Source: Mesorhizobium australicum | Lineage (GTDB): Bacteria > Pseudomonadota > Alphaproteobacteria > Rhizobiales > Rhizobiaceae | Assembly: GCF_900177325.1 (NCBI RefSeq) | Contig: NZ_FXBL01000004.1 | Span: 682,001 to 746,000 of the forward strand | DNA: 64,000 bases | Direction of reading: 5' to 3' | Shown here: positions 45,801 through 53,866 of the stretch, in pieces | How positions within the stretch are numbered: the first letter of the stretch is position 1 | How the letters are laid out: each line of letters begins with the position of its first letter | The notes under the pieces: generated by a model | What the model saw: the letters and a program-made list of their open reading frames with translations, nothing else | The model's database searches: none | Told to the model about the DNA's origin: nothing | Program-made: the position numbers and the translations under genes

Positions 45801-46494
45801 CTCGCGCCGACTCCCGTGCCGGGTCGAGGCTCGCGGGATCGGTCCAGATCTTCGCCAGCAGGTCGCGCGTCTCGGGTCGGCGCAGGTCCTCCATGTAGAT
45901 GCGAAAGCCCTTGCGGTCGGGAAACTGGCCGTAGGCGCGGCCAGTGCCGGTGAAGTCGGCGAAGATCTCGAAGGCGTGGCCGACATCGCAGGTGACGATG
46001 AAGGGCGGCGCCGGCTGGCTCGCATCGAGCAGGAAGACATAGGCCTCCGCCTGCCGGCGCGCATTCTGCATCATCGCGTCCCAGCCGCGCGCCGCCGAGC
46101 GCCTGCCCAGGCTCTCGGGCTCCGCGTCCGGCAGCGGCAGCTGCCCGGGTATGGCGTTCTTGGCGCCCGGCATACGCGACTGCTTGGCCTCCAGGATGAA
46201 GCAGCCCTTCTTGTAGAGATCGATGCGCTTCGAGGAGGCCACATCGTCGCTGTCGCGGGTGCGCACCGCGCGTTCGAAGACATAGTCGTTGCGCCCGGTC
46301 TCGGCCCCCGCCGGCCGTGGCCGGTCGACCGCGATCACGTCGCAGAGCTCCGACAGGAACATCTGATAGTTGGCACGCTCCGCGCCCCCCTCCCGCGCTG
46401 TCCAGCGCCGGATGAAATCCTCCGCGTCCACCCCGCTCCCCCCGTCGCGACGCGCGCGGCCGTGGGCGCGGCCCAACGCCACGCCGTCCTCCAT
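42898..46494 (-). CDS. MmeI-like single-chain restriction-modification enzyme (Type IIL/IIG)
   Basis: This 1198-residue protein combines nuclease, methyltransferase and target recognition. The N-terminal PD-(D/E)xK-like site is Asp92-x9-Glu102-x-Lys104 (IDLYKKGCFILEAK), the same spacing as in MmeI. A helical spacer follows. The adenine methyltransferase has motif I LDPACGTGNFL (about 440-450) and motif IV NPPF (583-586). The remainder should hold the specificity domain. One polypeptide would cut and methylate, so no partner gene is needed. It is longer than MmeI (about 920 residues). Around residues 1001-1018 a palindromic repeat is inserted in frame (separate entry). Start uncertain by about 20 residues. 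Confidence 0.87.
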   Translation of the reverse strand: MEDGVALGRAHGRARRDGGSGVDAEDFIRRWTAREGGAERANYQMFLSELCDVIAVDRPRPAGAETGRNDYVFERAVRTRDSDDVASSKRIDLYKKGCFILEAKQSRMPGAKNAIPGQLPLPDAEPESLGRRSAARGWDAMMQNARRQAEAYVFLLDASQPAPPFIVTCDVGHAFEIFADFTGTGRAYGQFPDRKGFRIYMEDLRRPETRDLLAKIWTDPASLDPARESARVTRAIARRLAEVSKALEAKHAPEEVAHFLMRCIFTMFAEDVDLLPRGKFTDLLQDCISSPGAFVPLIEELWAKMDNPAHERRFFSAFRAHLRHFNGNLFKDARAVPLGREEIGELLEAARAKWTEVDPAIFGTLLEQALEPGERRKLGAHYTPRSYVQRLVEVTVMEPLREDWERALTKAEDAKERGEEKTAAAIVRAFHHGLCTTRVLDPACGTGNFLYVSLELMKRLEGEVLETLARLGVSESLGLERETVDPHQFLGLELNPRAAAIAELVVWIGYLQQHYRTHTGHPAEPILKAFANINFGRRDGYDAVLTWDGYPLPTVADKNGKRVETYPNARRPDWPEAEFIVGNPPFMGGKDMRSRLGSAYVETLWAVHKHMNESADFVMYWWDRAAELLTRKASPLRRFGLVTTNSISQVFQRRVMERHLNAKNPMSLVFAIADHPWTKATKDSAAVRIAMTVGEAGKKEGTLYEVMEETGLDTDEPRLEFGFKSGAINSDLTTGVNVATASPLLATQGLCSRGVQLMGSGFIVTRTEAEHLGLHTRPGLVKHVKSYRNGRDLTAHPRNVMVIDLFGLSAETVRRDFPEVYQHLTERVRYDLDEHGKPRTDKDGRKLGREWNNRGSYRQNWWIFGEPRGELRPALDGLPRYIATVETTKHRVFQFLDASILADNMIVVVAIPDAAILAILSSRIHTSWAPTMGGWLGYGNDPRYSKSRCFDPFPFPELSEALRQKLREAGEELDALRKRVLAEHPDLTLTGLYNVLEKLRGDAPSTASRSPSPAGGGGSALTAKEEDIKNRGLVLILKELHETIDRLTAQAYGWPADLPGEEILARLVALNAERAKEEAAGHVRWLRPDYQIPRFAKGAPVKTGELDLGETVVAIDSRLPAWPKDKGEQTLAVETLLGASGRPMDVAALARGFRGGGRRIEPRVAQVLRTLALYGRASALANGRYVAPDGRHILRKAA
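43439..43489 (-). repeat. Two-hairpin repeat family B inserted in frame in the restriction-modification gene
   Basis: The sequence CCTCCCCC...GGGGGAGG followed by ACCGC-GAA-GCGGT matches intergenic copies at 28698, 63795 and 63871. Here it is read through in the gene, adding a peptide DAPSTASRSPSPAGGGGSA at about residues 1001-1018. This falls in a low-complexity connector between LRG and LTAKEED. No stop or frameshift results. Confidence 0.88.
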
Positions 46495-46756
46495 TCAACG
46501 GACGCGCGAGAAAGCCGGTCTTTTTGCCGGCATCGCACTCTAAAATTGTACAATCCGGATTTGCAATCGCAAAGTTGCATCCGCCGGCGGAGCGATGCCG
46601 AGATCTTCCTTCGCCCGGCGGCGAGGCCTCCTGTCCGAATGGTCTTGGGCCGCCATCTTCCGCGAATTCCAGACGCTGGCGTCTTTATGTCTTCCCAACA
46701 TGACGTAACGTCAACTACACTGCCCTGGGGCATTCGATCTTCCCAGGAGCAATAGG

Positions 46757-47848
46757 ATGCAAGTGCTGAAAGCGATCTGCGTGGCCGCCTGTGCCGCGCT
46801 CACCGCGCTAAACCCCGCCGCCGCCCAGGCGCCCGGCGCGGTCTCGACGTCCACGGCGTCCACCCCCTCCGTGACCAGCCTCACCGCGGCCCAGCGCGCC
46901 GCGATCACGCGCGAGCTGATCGCCAAGTGGCAAAGCGTGGTCAAGGCCTCGCCGGGCGGCGACGTCGCGCGCTGGTCGGCCAGGCTGACGGCCGCCATCG
47001 CCGAGGGAGACGCCGCCAATGTCCTGCGCGCCACAACCGCGCCGACGCTGGAGCTGATGCATGCCGCGCTGACTGGCTACATCCCCACCGCCGTCGAGGT
47101 GCAGGCCGCCTCCGGCGCGATCGGCAACGGCCTCGTGGCGCCGCAGGCGCTCGGCGACGTCAATGCCGATTTGACCTTCACGCCGCTGCCCAACGGCCGC
47201 TGCCGCATCGCCAATTCCGTCGTGCTCAACAGCCCGCTGCCCGCCGCCACGCCGCGCCACCTGGTCGTCGCACCGGCCGGGAGCTATCAGGGCCAGGGCG
47301 GCGTCGGCACCATCGCCGGCGGCAATTCCTCAGCGGACTGCGGCATTCCCGGCACGTATCCTGCCGCCTATGCGCTCTCGATCTCGCTGCTCTCGCCGGC
47401 CGGCAACGGCACGTTCAAGGTCTACGCTTACGGCCAGACGCACGAGGCGGGCCCCGGCATCCTGTTCTCTGCCGGCAGCTACGGCGAGGCGGGCAACCTG
47501 ACCGTCCCCGCCTGCAACACCTGCCTCTGGGACATCACCGTGCGCGCCAGCACCCAGGTGCACTATGTCATCGACGTGATCGGCTATTACATGCGCCCGG
47601 TGGCGACCGCGCTCGATTGCGTCACCACGGCGACGGGCGATCTCACCGTCGCGCCGGGGAGCGGTGGCAACGCCGTCGCGCCCGTCTGCGCGGCCGGCTA
47701 CACCCAGACCTCGACCAACTGCGAATCCTCCACCTGGATGATGCCCATGGTCTTCTTCAAGAGCGGCACCTGTTCGGCACTGAACAACTCCACGGGCCCC
47801 GCCACCCTGCGCGCCAGCCGCACCTGCTGCCGCGTGCCCGGCCGCTGA
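46757..47848 (+). CDS. Secreted hypothetical protein
   Basis: This 363-residue protein was not recognised. A signal peptide (MQVLKAICVAACAALTALNPAAAQA) follows an AGGAGCAATAGG ribosome-binding site. The mature part has a helical region (TAAQRAAITRELIAKWQSVV), then a Gly/Ala/Ser-rich beta-like domain (SVVLNSPLPAATPRHLVVAPAGSY, YYMRPVATALDCV). The C-terminus has several cysteines (CAAGY, NCESS, GTCSA, RTCCRV). It is probably extracellular or periplasmic with disulfides. The 262-base gap upstream, shared with the divergent restriction gene, is AT-richer and presumably holds both promoters. Confidence 0.75.
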   Translation: MQVLKAICVAACAALTALNPAAAQAPGAVSTSTASTPSVTSLTAAQRAAITRELIAKWQSVVKASPGGDVARWSARLTAAIAEGDAANVLRATTAPTLELMHAALTGYIPTAVEVQAASGAIGNGLVAPQALGDVNADLTFTPLPNGRCRIANSVVLNSPLPAATPRHLVVAPAGSYQGQGGVGTIAGGNSSADCGIPGTYPAAYALSISLLSPAGNGTFKVYAYGQTHEAGPGILFSAGSYGEAGNLTVPACNTCLWDITVRASTQVHYVIDVIGYYMRPVATALDCVTTATGDLTVAPGSGGNAVAPVCAAGYTQTSTNCESSTWMMPMVFFKSGTCSALNNSTGPATLRASRTCCRVPGR

Positions 47849-47923
47849 GGCCAGCGCATCTCCGGGCCGCCCGCGCGGCCCGGACCCTTTGCCTTTCAGC
47901 ACTTCCCTGCTAAAGGCGCGCTC

Positions 47924-49735
47924 ATGACCTTCCCGCTCGACCACATCCGCAATTTCTCGATCGTCGCCCACATCGACCACGGCAAGTCGACGCTCGCCGA
48001 CCGGCTGATCCAGCTCACCGGCGGGCTCGACGCGCGCGAGATGGAGGGCAAGGAGCAGGTGCTCGACAACATGGACATCGAGCGCGAGCGCGGCATCACC
48101 ATCAAGGCGCAGACCGTGCGCCTCTCCTACCGGGCCAAGAACGGCGAGGACTACATCCTCAACCTCATCGACACGCCCGGCCATGTCGACTTCGCTTATG
48201 AAGTTTCACGCAGCCTCCGCGCCTGCGAGGGCTCGCTGCTGGTCGTCGACGCCTCTCAAGGGGTCGAGGCCCAGACGCTCGCCAATGTCTACCAGGCGAT
48301 CGACGCCAACCACGAGATCGTCGTGGTGCTCAACAAGGTCGACCTGCCCGCCGCCGAGCCCGAGCGCATCCGCGAGCAGGTGGAGGAGGTAATCGGCATC
48401 GACGCCTCCCAGGCCGTGCTGATCTCCGCCAAGACCGGCCTCGGCGTGCCGGACGTGCTCGAAGCCATCGTCCACCAGCTCCCGCCGCCGCGCGAGGGCG
48501 ACCCGGCCGCGCCCTTGAAGGCGATGCTGGTCGACTCCTGGTACGACGCCTATCTCGGCGTCATCGTGCTGGTGCGCGTCATCGATGGCACGCTGAAGAA
48601 GGGCCAGACCATCCGCATGATGGGCACCGGGGCCAAATATCCGGTCGAGCGCACCGGCTTCTTCACGCCGAAGATGATCCAGGCCGAGGAGATCGGCCCC
48701 GGCGAGTTCGGCTTCATCACCGCCTCGATCAAGGAGGTGGCCGACACCCGCGTCGGCGACACCATCACCGAGGACCGCCGCCCGACGCCCGAGATGCTGC
48801 CGGGCTTCAAGCCGGCGCAGCCGGTCGTCTTCTGCGGCCTCTTCCCGGTCGACGCCGCCGACTTCGAGGACCTGCGCGCCGCCATGGGCAAGCTGCGCCT
48901 CAACGACGCCAGCTTCTCCTTCGAGATGGAGACATCGGCCGCGCTCGGCTTCGGCTTCCGCTGCGGCTTCCTCGGCCTTCTCCACCTCGAGATCATCCAG
49001 GAGCGGCTGGAGCGCGAGTTCGACCTCGACCTCATCGCCACCGCGCCCTCCGTCGTCTACCGCATGGCGATGACCGACGGCACGGTGAAGGAGCTGCACA
49101 ACCCGGCCGACATGCCGGACCTGGTCAAGATCGCCCACATCGAGGAGCCGTGGATCCGCGCCACCATCCTCACGCCGGACGACTATCTCGGCTCCATCCT
49201 CAAGCTCTGCCAGGACCGGCGCGGCGTCCAGCACGACCTTTCCTATGTGGGAAAACGCGCCATGCTGGTCTACGACCTGCCGCTCAACGAGGTGGTGTTC
49301 GACTTCTACGACCGGCTGAAGTCGATCTCCAAGGGCTACGCCTCCTTCGACTACGCGCTCACCGACTATCGCGAGGGCGACCTGGTCAAGATGTCGATCC
49401 TGGTCAACGAGGAGCCGGTCGACGCGCTCTCCATGCTGGTCCACCGCTCCGCCGCCGAAAAGCGCGGCCGCGCCATGTGCGAGAAGCTGAAGGAGCTGAT
49501 CCCGCAGCACATGTTCAAGATCCCGATCCAGGCGGCCATCGGCGGCCGCGTCGTCGCCCGCGAAACCATTTCGGCGCTGCGCAAGGACGTGACCGCCAAA
49601 TGCTACGGCGGCGACATCACCCGCAAGCGCAAGCTGCTCGACAAGCAGAAAGAGGGCAAGAAGCGCATGCGGCAGTTCGGCAAGGTGGACATCCCGCAGG
49701 CGGCGTTTATTGAGGCGCTTAAGATGGGGGACTAA
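47924..49735 (+). CDS. lepA: Elongation factor 4
   Basis: This ribosomal back-translocase GTPase has 603 residues. G1 AHIDHGKST, switch [10 protein letters not shown]3 DTPGHVDF, G4 NKVD and G5 SAKTG are all present. The LepA-specific C-terminal domain ends [15 protein letters not shown]. The start ATG has TTPLD-like [11 protein letters not shown] as in other rhizobia. The last 31 bases (49702-49732) are duplicated at 50513-50543. Confidence 0.98.
   Translation: MTFPLDHIRNFSIVAHIDHGKSTLADRLIQLTGGLDAREMEGKEQVLDNMDIERERGITIKAQTVRLSYRAKNGEDYILNLIDTPGHVDFAYEVSRSLRACEGSLLVVDASQGVEAQTLANVYQAIDANHEIVVVLNKVDLPAAEPERIREQVEEVIGIDASQAVLISAKTGLGVPDVLEAIVHQLPPPREGDPAAPLKAMLVDSWYDAYLGVIVLVRVIDGTLKKGQTIRMMGTGAKYPVERTGFFTPKMIQAEEIGPGEFGFITASIKEVADTRVGDTITEDRRPTPEMLPGFKPAQPVVFCGLFPVDAADFEDLRAAMGKLRLNDASFSFEMETSAALGFGFRCGFLGLLHLEIIQERLEREFDLDLIATAPSVVYRMAMTDGTVKELHNPADMPDLVKIAHIEEPWIRATILTPDDYLGSILKLCQDRRGVQHDLSYVGKRAMLVYDLPLNEVVFDFYDRLKSISKGYASFDYALTDYREGDLVKMSILVNEEPVDALSMLVHRSAAEKRGRAMCEKLKELIPQHMFKIPIQAAIGGRVVARETISALRKDVTAKCYGGDITRKRKLLDKQKEGKKRMRQFGKVDIPQAAFIEALKMGD
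49702..49732 (+). repeat. lepA 3-prime end, first copy of a 31-bp direct repeat
   Basis: This sequence is part of lepA and encodes [10 protein letters not shown]. Twenty-nine of its 31 bases recur in the same orientation at 50513-50543. The copy there follows GTGGGATGGCGTGCCGG and also reads [10 protein letters not shown] in one frame. Confidence 0.9.
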
Positions 49736-49739
49736 GCGG

Positions 49740-49850
49740 TCGGGCCTCCGGCCCGACGCATCGATCCGGTGGATCGATGCGAGCGCAAGTCCGGGCGGGG
49801 GCTGCCGCAGGCAGCAGGGACCCGCCCCGGGGGGACGTTGAAGCTGCTGC
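49740..49850. repeat. Hairpin mosaic downstream of lepA
   Basis: The 204-base gap after lepA starts with two perfect stems. One is GTCGGGCC-TCC-GGCCCGAC. The other is CGCATCGATCC-GGT-GGATCGATGCG at 49757-49781, of the GGT-loop family. A GCTGCC-GCA-GGCAGC stem follows, then a GGGACCCGCCCCGG block that recurs at 54348-54363. The first stem could terminate lepA. No gene is seen here. Confidence 0.75.
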
Positions 49851-49939
49851 GACCCCTCAACCTATCAGTTTGTGCTACGATCGAGACGTTTCGCAACGCG
49901 AGCCGACCCCGCCGCCCCCCCGCGCGGCGCGCCGCCGCA

Positions 49940-50398
49940 TCACTGCACATATTCCCCCGCGATCGAGCACTCGGCGCCGCTCATCCCGTAGGTCACGAAG
50001 CTCAGCGACAGTTCGAGGAAGCGGTCGCGGCCGACATAGAAATAGACCGGCTCGTTGATCGTGTAGACATAGGTGCTGTTGACCACGGTCTCGCCCTTGA
50101 TGGGGATGAACACCTTCTTCTTCGTCGGCCCGCCTTGCACCTCCGTCATGCCGAGCGTCAGCCGGTCCATCCGCACCGACGAATAGATGTAGCAGTTGAC
50201 GGAGCGGATCAGCACGCGCGTGGTCGACGGCGTCTTCGGGAAGGTTTTCAGGCAGGCGATCCGGGGCGGGTCCATGTTGGTGCAGGTCGCCATCGGGCTG
50301 GCGCCGTCGTAGATGCTGGGCGCCGTCTGCGCCCCCGCCGGCGACGCGGCCGCGCAGAGCATCATCAGGGCGGCAAGGCGGCGGGAAAGATATCGCAT
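49940..50398 (-). CDS. Secreted hypothetical protein
   Basis: This 152-residue protein has a signal peptide (MRYLSRRLAALMMLCAAASPAGA). It contains CTNMDPPRIACLK, VLIRSVNCYIYSSVRMD and a C-terminal SGAECSIAGEYVQ. Four cysteines suggest a periplasmic disulfide-bonded fold. No family recognised. It is the only gene between the two lepA-end repeats, and its composition is GC-rich like the chromosome. Confidence 0.7.
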   Translation of the reverse strand: MRYLSRRLAALMMLCAAASPAGAQTAPSIYDGASPMATCTNMDPPRIACLKTFPKTPSTTRVLIRSVNCYIYSSVRMDRLTLGMTEVQGGPTKKKVFIPIKGETVVNSTYVYTINEPVYFYVGRDRFLELSLSFVTYGMSGAECSIAGEYVQ

Positions 50399-50512
50399 CC
50401 GCAATCTCCGGTCTCCGCCGGCCCGACGCCGGCCCGCCAGACTAGACCCTCGACCTGCCGTTGCGTCAAGTCCGGCCAGTTGCCGCGAAGGGGTGGGATG
50501 GCGTGCCGGGAT

Positions 50513-50543
50513 GGCGTTTATTGAAGCGCTGAAGATGGGGGAC
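50513..50543 (+). repeat. Displaced copy of the lepA 3-prime end
   Basis: It matches 49702-49732 at 29 of 31 positions in the same orientation. It stands immediately left of the point where composition changes from GC-rich to AT-rich (about 50546). This looks like an attachment-site or duplication footprint. Confidence 0.85.
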
Positions 50544-50566
50544 AACTAGCGCCGCTAATTGGAATC

Positions 50567-52111
50567 TTAAAATAGATCGGCCGGCACGAAGAACTCAACT
50601 CCTTTGTATGAGCCAAGTACCTTCCTATTTTGATTCTGTTCCTTGCAGATAGTAGACGCTTTTATCATATCCCACGATCTGCGAAGAGACATATCGAAAT
50701 CCCTTTTGTTTCTGGCTAAAGACATATCTATATTCTTCACTAGATCTACTGCTGTCTCACGATCAATCGTACCTGCTTCAAATTCTTGCTCAAACCAGTG
50801 CATTAGAGCTGACAGAAGAACCGGATAATTCTCTGCATCCTTCGCCTTGAATATTGATTCCATGTAAAAATGCCGACCGAGTTCCAGATCTCCCTTCTTA
50901 AATCTCACAAGCCCTTCGAGACCATCCCTATACATGGCCTCCACTGACTTTGAAGGTGGTTTTATTTTTGACAGAGCAATTTCGGCTTCCTCTACCCTCC
51001 CTAGCTTTGCGAGAGCGAATGCCCTGTTGTTCTGCAGCATGAAACTGCTTGGATTGGCGACTAGTCCTCGATCCGCAAAGCCCAATCCAGCTTCATAATC
51101 TCTCGCTAAGGCGAGACTAATGAATGATCCGTGCGCTGCTGCTCGCACAGAATAAGGCTCATCCAAGAACCAACGCTCGACACTTTCAACGCCTACAGAC
51201 ACTTCGCCGGTGTCAAGCGAGTGAAGCACTCGTGCCTCGTGCATGTCCTCTCGTTCAAGAAGGTTGTTAGGATAGTCGACCTGCAGTTTGTCGCTTCGAT
51301 CCATCCATTGCGCTTGAGCAACTGCATTTTCGGTTGGGTTATCTAAGCTTCGCGCGATGAGACGTCGCGCTCGCTTCCGGTTGCCGGAAGAAATCTCCAA
51401 CATGCCCAACGCTGACGCAAGCTCACTATACTGCCTATTTATTCGCTTTGATCCTGCGATCCCGGCGATCTGCGATATACCCCATCGTGGGCTGCGACCC
51501 AAAAGATCTGCCAACGCAACTTCGGTCGACATTATCCACGGATCAACCCGAACTAGGTTTGATTTTGTGATAGCCCTGTAAGCGCGCGCCAAATCTCCCT
51601 GATGCACGAAAAAGCGAGCTGCGCTTCGCAATACAAATCTATCCTCTGGCGCTGCTTTTAAGGCACGCTCGGCCGCCTTGGCGGCTGGGGTCAACTGACC
51701 TATCAACGTGTAGTTTCGTGCCAGCTCAATTGCCGCAATAGCGTCAAGTGGCTGACGGCGTAGTCGCACCTTGAGCTTACGAATTGTAGAATAAAGCGTA
51801 TCGTCACCATAGGACGAAGGCAGAGCCGCGTAAGCGATTTTTTGTGTTGAAGAGCTTCGGAAAAACTCAAGTGCAGAGTTTGCCCGAACGTCCTGCCCCG
51901 CGAGCGAGACAGCATCTGCTACTTCTGCCGCACTGATTAGATCGGGTTGCGCATGCCACTCTCTCAGACTCCGCTCCAATTCGCGACGGGCGCTTGAGTG
52001 AATCTCCGACCTAGCCTGTTCCGACCCCCGCATCTCGGTAGTCGGCGTTAAAGCCAATTTTCGCCACCGCGGCAGAATCCGACGGGGCTTTGTCAACTCG
52101 CTTTCGTCCAT
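50567..52111 (-). CDS. TPR-repeat protein of the AT-rich kinase operon
   Basis: This 514-residue soluble protein is mostly alpha-helical. Repeats of the tetratricopeptide type are visible around LARNYTLIGQLTPAAKAAERALKAAPED and ARDYEAGLGFADRGLVANPSSFMLQNNRAFALAKLGRVEEAEIALSK. There is no signal or membrane segment. The N-terminus is basic. It is the last gene of the operon, and its ATG shares one base with the kinase stop (TAATG), implying tightly coupled synthesis. It may be a scaffold or substrate of the kinase. Codon use and base composition differ strongly from the flanking genes. Confidence 0.82.
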   Translation of the reverse strand: MDESELTKPRRILPRWRKLALTPTTEMRGSEQARSEIHSSARRELERSLREWHAQPDLISAAEVADAVSLAGQDVRANSALEFFRSSSTQKIAYAALPSSYGDDTLYSTIRKLKVRLRRQPLDAIAAIELARNYTLIGQLTPAAKAAERALKAAPEDRFVLRSAARFFVHQGDLARAYRAITKSNLVRVDPWIMSTEVALADLLGRSPRWGISQIAGIAGSKRINRQYSELASALGMLEISSGNRKRARRLIARSLDNPTENAVAQAQWMDRSDKLQVDYPNNLLEREDMHEARVLHSLDTGEVSVGVESVERWFLDEPYSVRAAAHGSFISLALARDYEAGLGFADRGLVANPSSFMLQNNRAFALAKLGRVEEAEIALSKIKPPSKSVEAMYRDGLEGLVRFKKGDLELGRHFYMESIFKAKDAENYPVLLSALMHWFEQEFEAGTIDRETAVDLVKNIDMSLARNKRDFDMSLRRSWDMIKASTICKEQNQNRKVLGSYKGVEFFVPADLF

Positions 52112-53187
52112 TATCCAACCTGTGCCAGCCTATCGAACAGTGACACGTATCTTTTTAGCGAGTAATGGGTACCACGTGGATAGATTTCGGCCGGATGGCC
52201 GCGTCTGGCCGGGTCTGGCTCACTTAGTTGAAGGACGCAATCGACGATCTGATCGGCATACTTTCGAACGGCGGGGTCCGCAGACGCAGCCAGAGTATCT
52301 GCCAAACACTCAATCTCTTCACCAAAGGCAGCGCGCCAATAGGGGAGAACTTCTAGGAATGTGCCACCCCACCCGCCTACAGCAAGCGGGCGGTGGAGAG
52401 CACTCATCCGATCGACCAAGGAGGGAGTTAACATTCTCCCACAGAATAGATAGTAGATAAAGCTTCCAAGGAGATATAAATCGCACGCCCGTCGCGACTC
52501 ATTAGAAAAGATGCGCTGGCCCGGCTTTCCGTCTTTTGCATAAAGCACCTCGGGAGCAGCATAACGCGGATCACCAACTATAGCGTTGCAATCATGCGGA
52601 GCTAGAATGTCTTCACGCGTAGCCTGACCTAGATCGGCAACGCGGTGGCCATCGCTGTACACTAGAATGTTGGGGGGCTTTATATCATTGTGGCTTACTA
52701 GCGCGCCATGTAGTTGCGATATACCTACGGTGACGTGATGTAGTAGAGAAAATTTCTGCGCAAATGTCCAATTTTTCTCGATCAAGGCGTGTGTTCTTAC
52801 ATCGCCGTCTGCGAGTTCGAATATTAGGTAAAATAGAGGCTCTTTGACGCCATTGTTTTCCAACATAGCGTCGCCGAAATCAATCGTAAGCGATACACGA
52901 TCCATACTATTACCACGACAGTGCTCTGAAACCCCCGCCTCAAATGAATGGTGCATTAGGACGGCCTGAAGCCGCACCGCTATGGATTCATCGTTGTCGT
53001 GGGCAAGATCGGCATCGGACGCCTTTAGGAAGCCCTCTTTGCCACTCTCGTGACGAACCCTGTAACCAAAAGAGCGCTTGCCACCACTGTTGCCGTCCGG
53101 GTCCGTTAGTCGGTCCAGGATTGTCCAAAGCCCGGGCATCTTCTTTCCGGGAACCGTTCTCCCTTCCAAGTTTGCTGCAATGCCCAT
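52111..53187 (-). CDS. Eukaryotic-like Ser/Thr protein kinase
   Basis: This is a cytoplasmic kinase of 358 residues with a complete catalytic set. ATP-anchoring lysine is Lys55 (GFLKASD). The catalytic loop is HNDIKPPN with Asp168 and Asn173 (non-RD type). Metal Asp185 is in a DLG replacing DFG, and YAAPE is at 209-213. An Asp equivalent to the F-helix Asp is in CDLYLLGS. No transmembrane or PASTA domain. It is translationally fused to the TPR gene and follows a two-TM protein gene by 16 bases. Likely active; substrates unknown. Confidence 0.87.
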   Translation of the reverse strand: MGIAANLEGRTVPGKKMPGLWTILDRLTDPDGNSGGKRSFGYRVRHESGKEGFLKASDADLAHDNDESIAVRLQAVLMHHSFEAGVSEHCRGNSMDRVSLTIDFGDAMLENNGVKEPLFYLIFELADGDVRTHALIEKNWTFAQKFSLLHHVTVGISQLHGALVSHNDIKPPNILVYSDGHRVADLGQATREDILAPHDCNAIVGDPRYAAPEVLYAKDGKPGQRIFSNESRRACDLYLLGSFIYYLFCGRMLTPSLVDRMSALHRPLAVGGWGGTFLEVLPYWRAAFGEEIECLADTLAASADPAVRKYADQIVDCVLQLSEPDPARRGHPAEIYPRGTHYSLKRYVSLFDRLAQVG

Positions 53188-53203
53188 CTCCGCCCCTCAA
53201 CCC

Positions 53204-53458
53204 TCATCCAGATTTTGTGCTATTGGAGAACGCAAAGCCGATTGCGCTGCCTACAACGAGAGAAATGAGCCCTGTGGCCCAAGTCTGAAGTTCCCTGTCA
53301 CCCATTCTTAAGGCGATTGATAGAAACAGAACCCCAACTATTAAAGCAGCTGCAGCTATGATCAGAGCTGCTCTAATCTTCAAGAGATCACCCGGAGTTT
53401 CACTTACTGAGGACCTTGGAATAACCTCATCCGACTCGATTTTCTCCGGGTGATTCAT
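53204..53458 (-). CDS. Small two-TM protein of the kinase operon
   Basis: This 84-residue protein has an acidic N-terminus (MNHPEKIESDEVIPRS) and two hydrophobic segments, AALIIAAAALIVGVLFLSIAL and WATGLISLVVGSAIGFAF. Both ends would lie in the cytoplasm. No family recognised. It sits between the RHH and kinase genes with gaps of 9 and 16 bases, so it could tether the kinase complex to the membrane or act as an effector. Confidence 0.72.
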   Translation of the reverse strand: MNHPEKIESDEVIPRSSVSETPGDLLKIRAALIIAAAALIVGVLFLSIALRMGDRELQTWATGLISLVVGSAIGFAFSNSTKSG

Positions 53459-53467
53459 CGGAATATC

Positions 53468-53686
53468 TCAGTTTAGCACGCCAACTATTTCGGCATCAAG
53501 TTTGCTTGGGTCCTTTACGAATCCTATATGGCTTCTTCCGCGTTCCTTCTGGTCCTTATAGGCCTTCAAGACCGATAGAGCACGGCGAACTATTTCGGTT
53601 TTGGTAGCCCCTTCTTCGTTTGCGAGGCGCTCGATGAAATCAGCCACTTCAGGGCTAACTTCGATGTTCATCCGTATCTTGCTCAT
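53468..53686 (-). CDS. Ribbon-helix-helix (CopG-like) regulator of the kinase operon
   Basis: This 72-residue protein begins MSKIRMNIEVSPEVADFIERLANEEG and continues ATKTEIVRRALSVLKAY, a classic RHH fold with an N-terminal beta strand and two helices. The first gene of the operon and probably its autoregulator. The acidic/basic tail GRSHIGFVKDPSKLDAEIV could contact a partner. A near-consensus promoter lies just upstream. Confidence 0.85.
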   Translation of the reverse strand: MSKIRMNIEVSPEVADFIERLANEEGATKTEIVRRALSVLKAYKDQKERGRSHIGFVKDPSKLDAEIVGVLN

Positions 53687-53716
53687 TCTCTAACTCCATA
53701 TGAGCGTTAAATGAGG

Positions 53717-53746
53717 GATATATGTGCATAAATTGCCCATTGTCAA
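53717..53746 (-). promoter_or_regulatory. Sigma-70-type promoter of the RHH/kinase operon
   Basis: On the minus strand a perfect TTGACA (53746-53741) is followed after 18 bases by TATATC (53722-53717). The predicted start lies about 24 bases upstream of the RHH ATG. This is closer to consensus than most sequences in this GC-rich window. Confidence 0.65.
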
Positions 53747-53839
53747 TGTTCTTGATGATTGGAATGGTCTCGCCGCCAACCCGTACTATTCCGCAACTTC
53801 CCGTGCGAACGAATCGGTGGCTCTAGGCATCTTGTCCAA

Positions 53840-53858
53840 ATTAGCTAGTTTAGCTAAT
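53840..53858 (+). promoter_or_regulatory. Palindromic operator of the Phd-type antitoxin gene
   Basis: ATTAGCTA-GTT-TAGCTAAT, eight-base perfect arms with a three-base centre, ends eight bases before the antitoxin ATG. Phd/YefM antitoxins repress their own operons through short palindromes in this position. Confidence 0.65.
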
Positions 53859-53866
53859 CGCCTGTT

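Noticed and set aside
50313..50549. Plus-strand frame ending in [11 protein letters not shown], as a lepA fragment gene
   Set aside because: Only the last dozen codons derive from lepA. The rest is antisense to the secreted protein gene, so it is a DNA-level duplication, not a pseudogene of useful length.
49702..53860. The two lepA-end repeats as simple attL/attR of the AT-rich operon
   Set aside because: The AT-rich genes lie outside the interval between the two copies and no third copy or integrase was found, so only a footprint is claimed.
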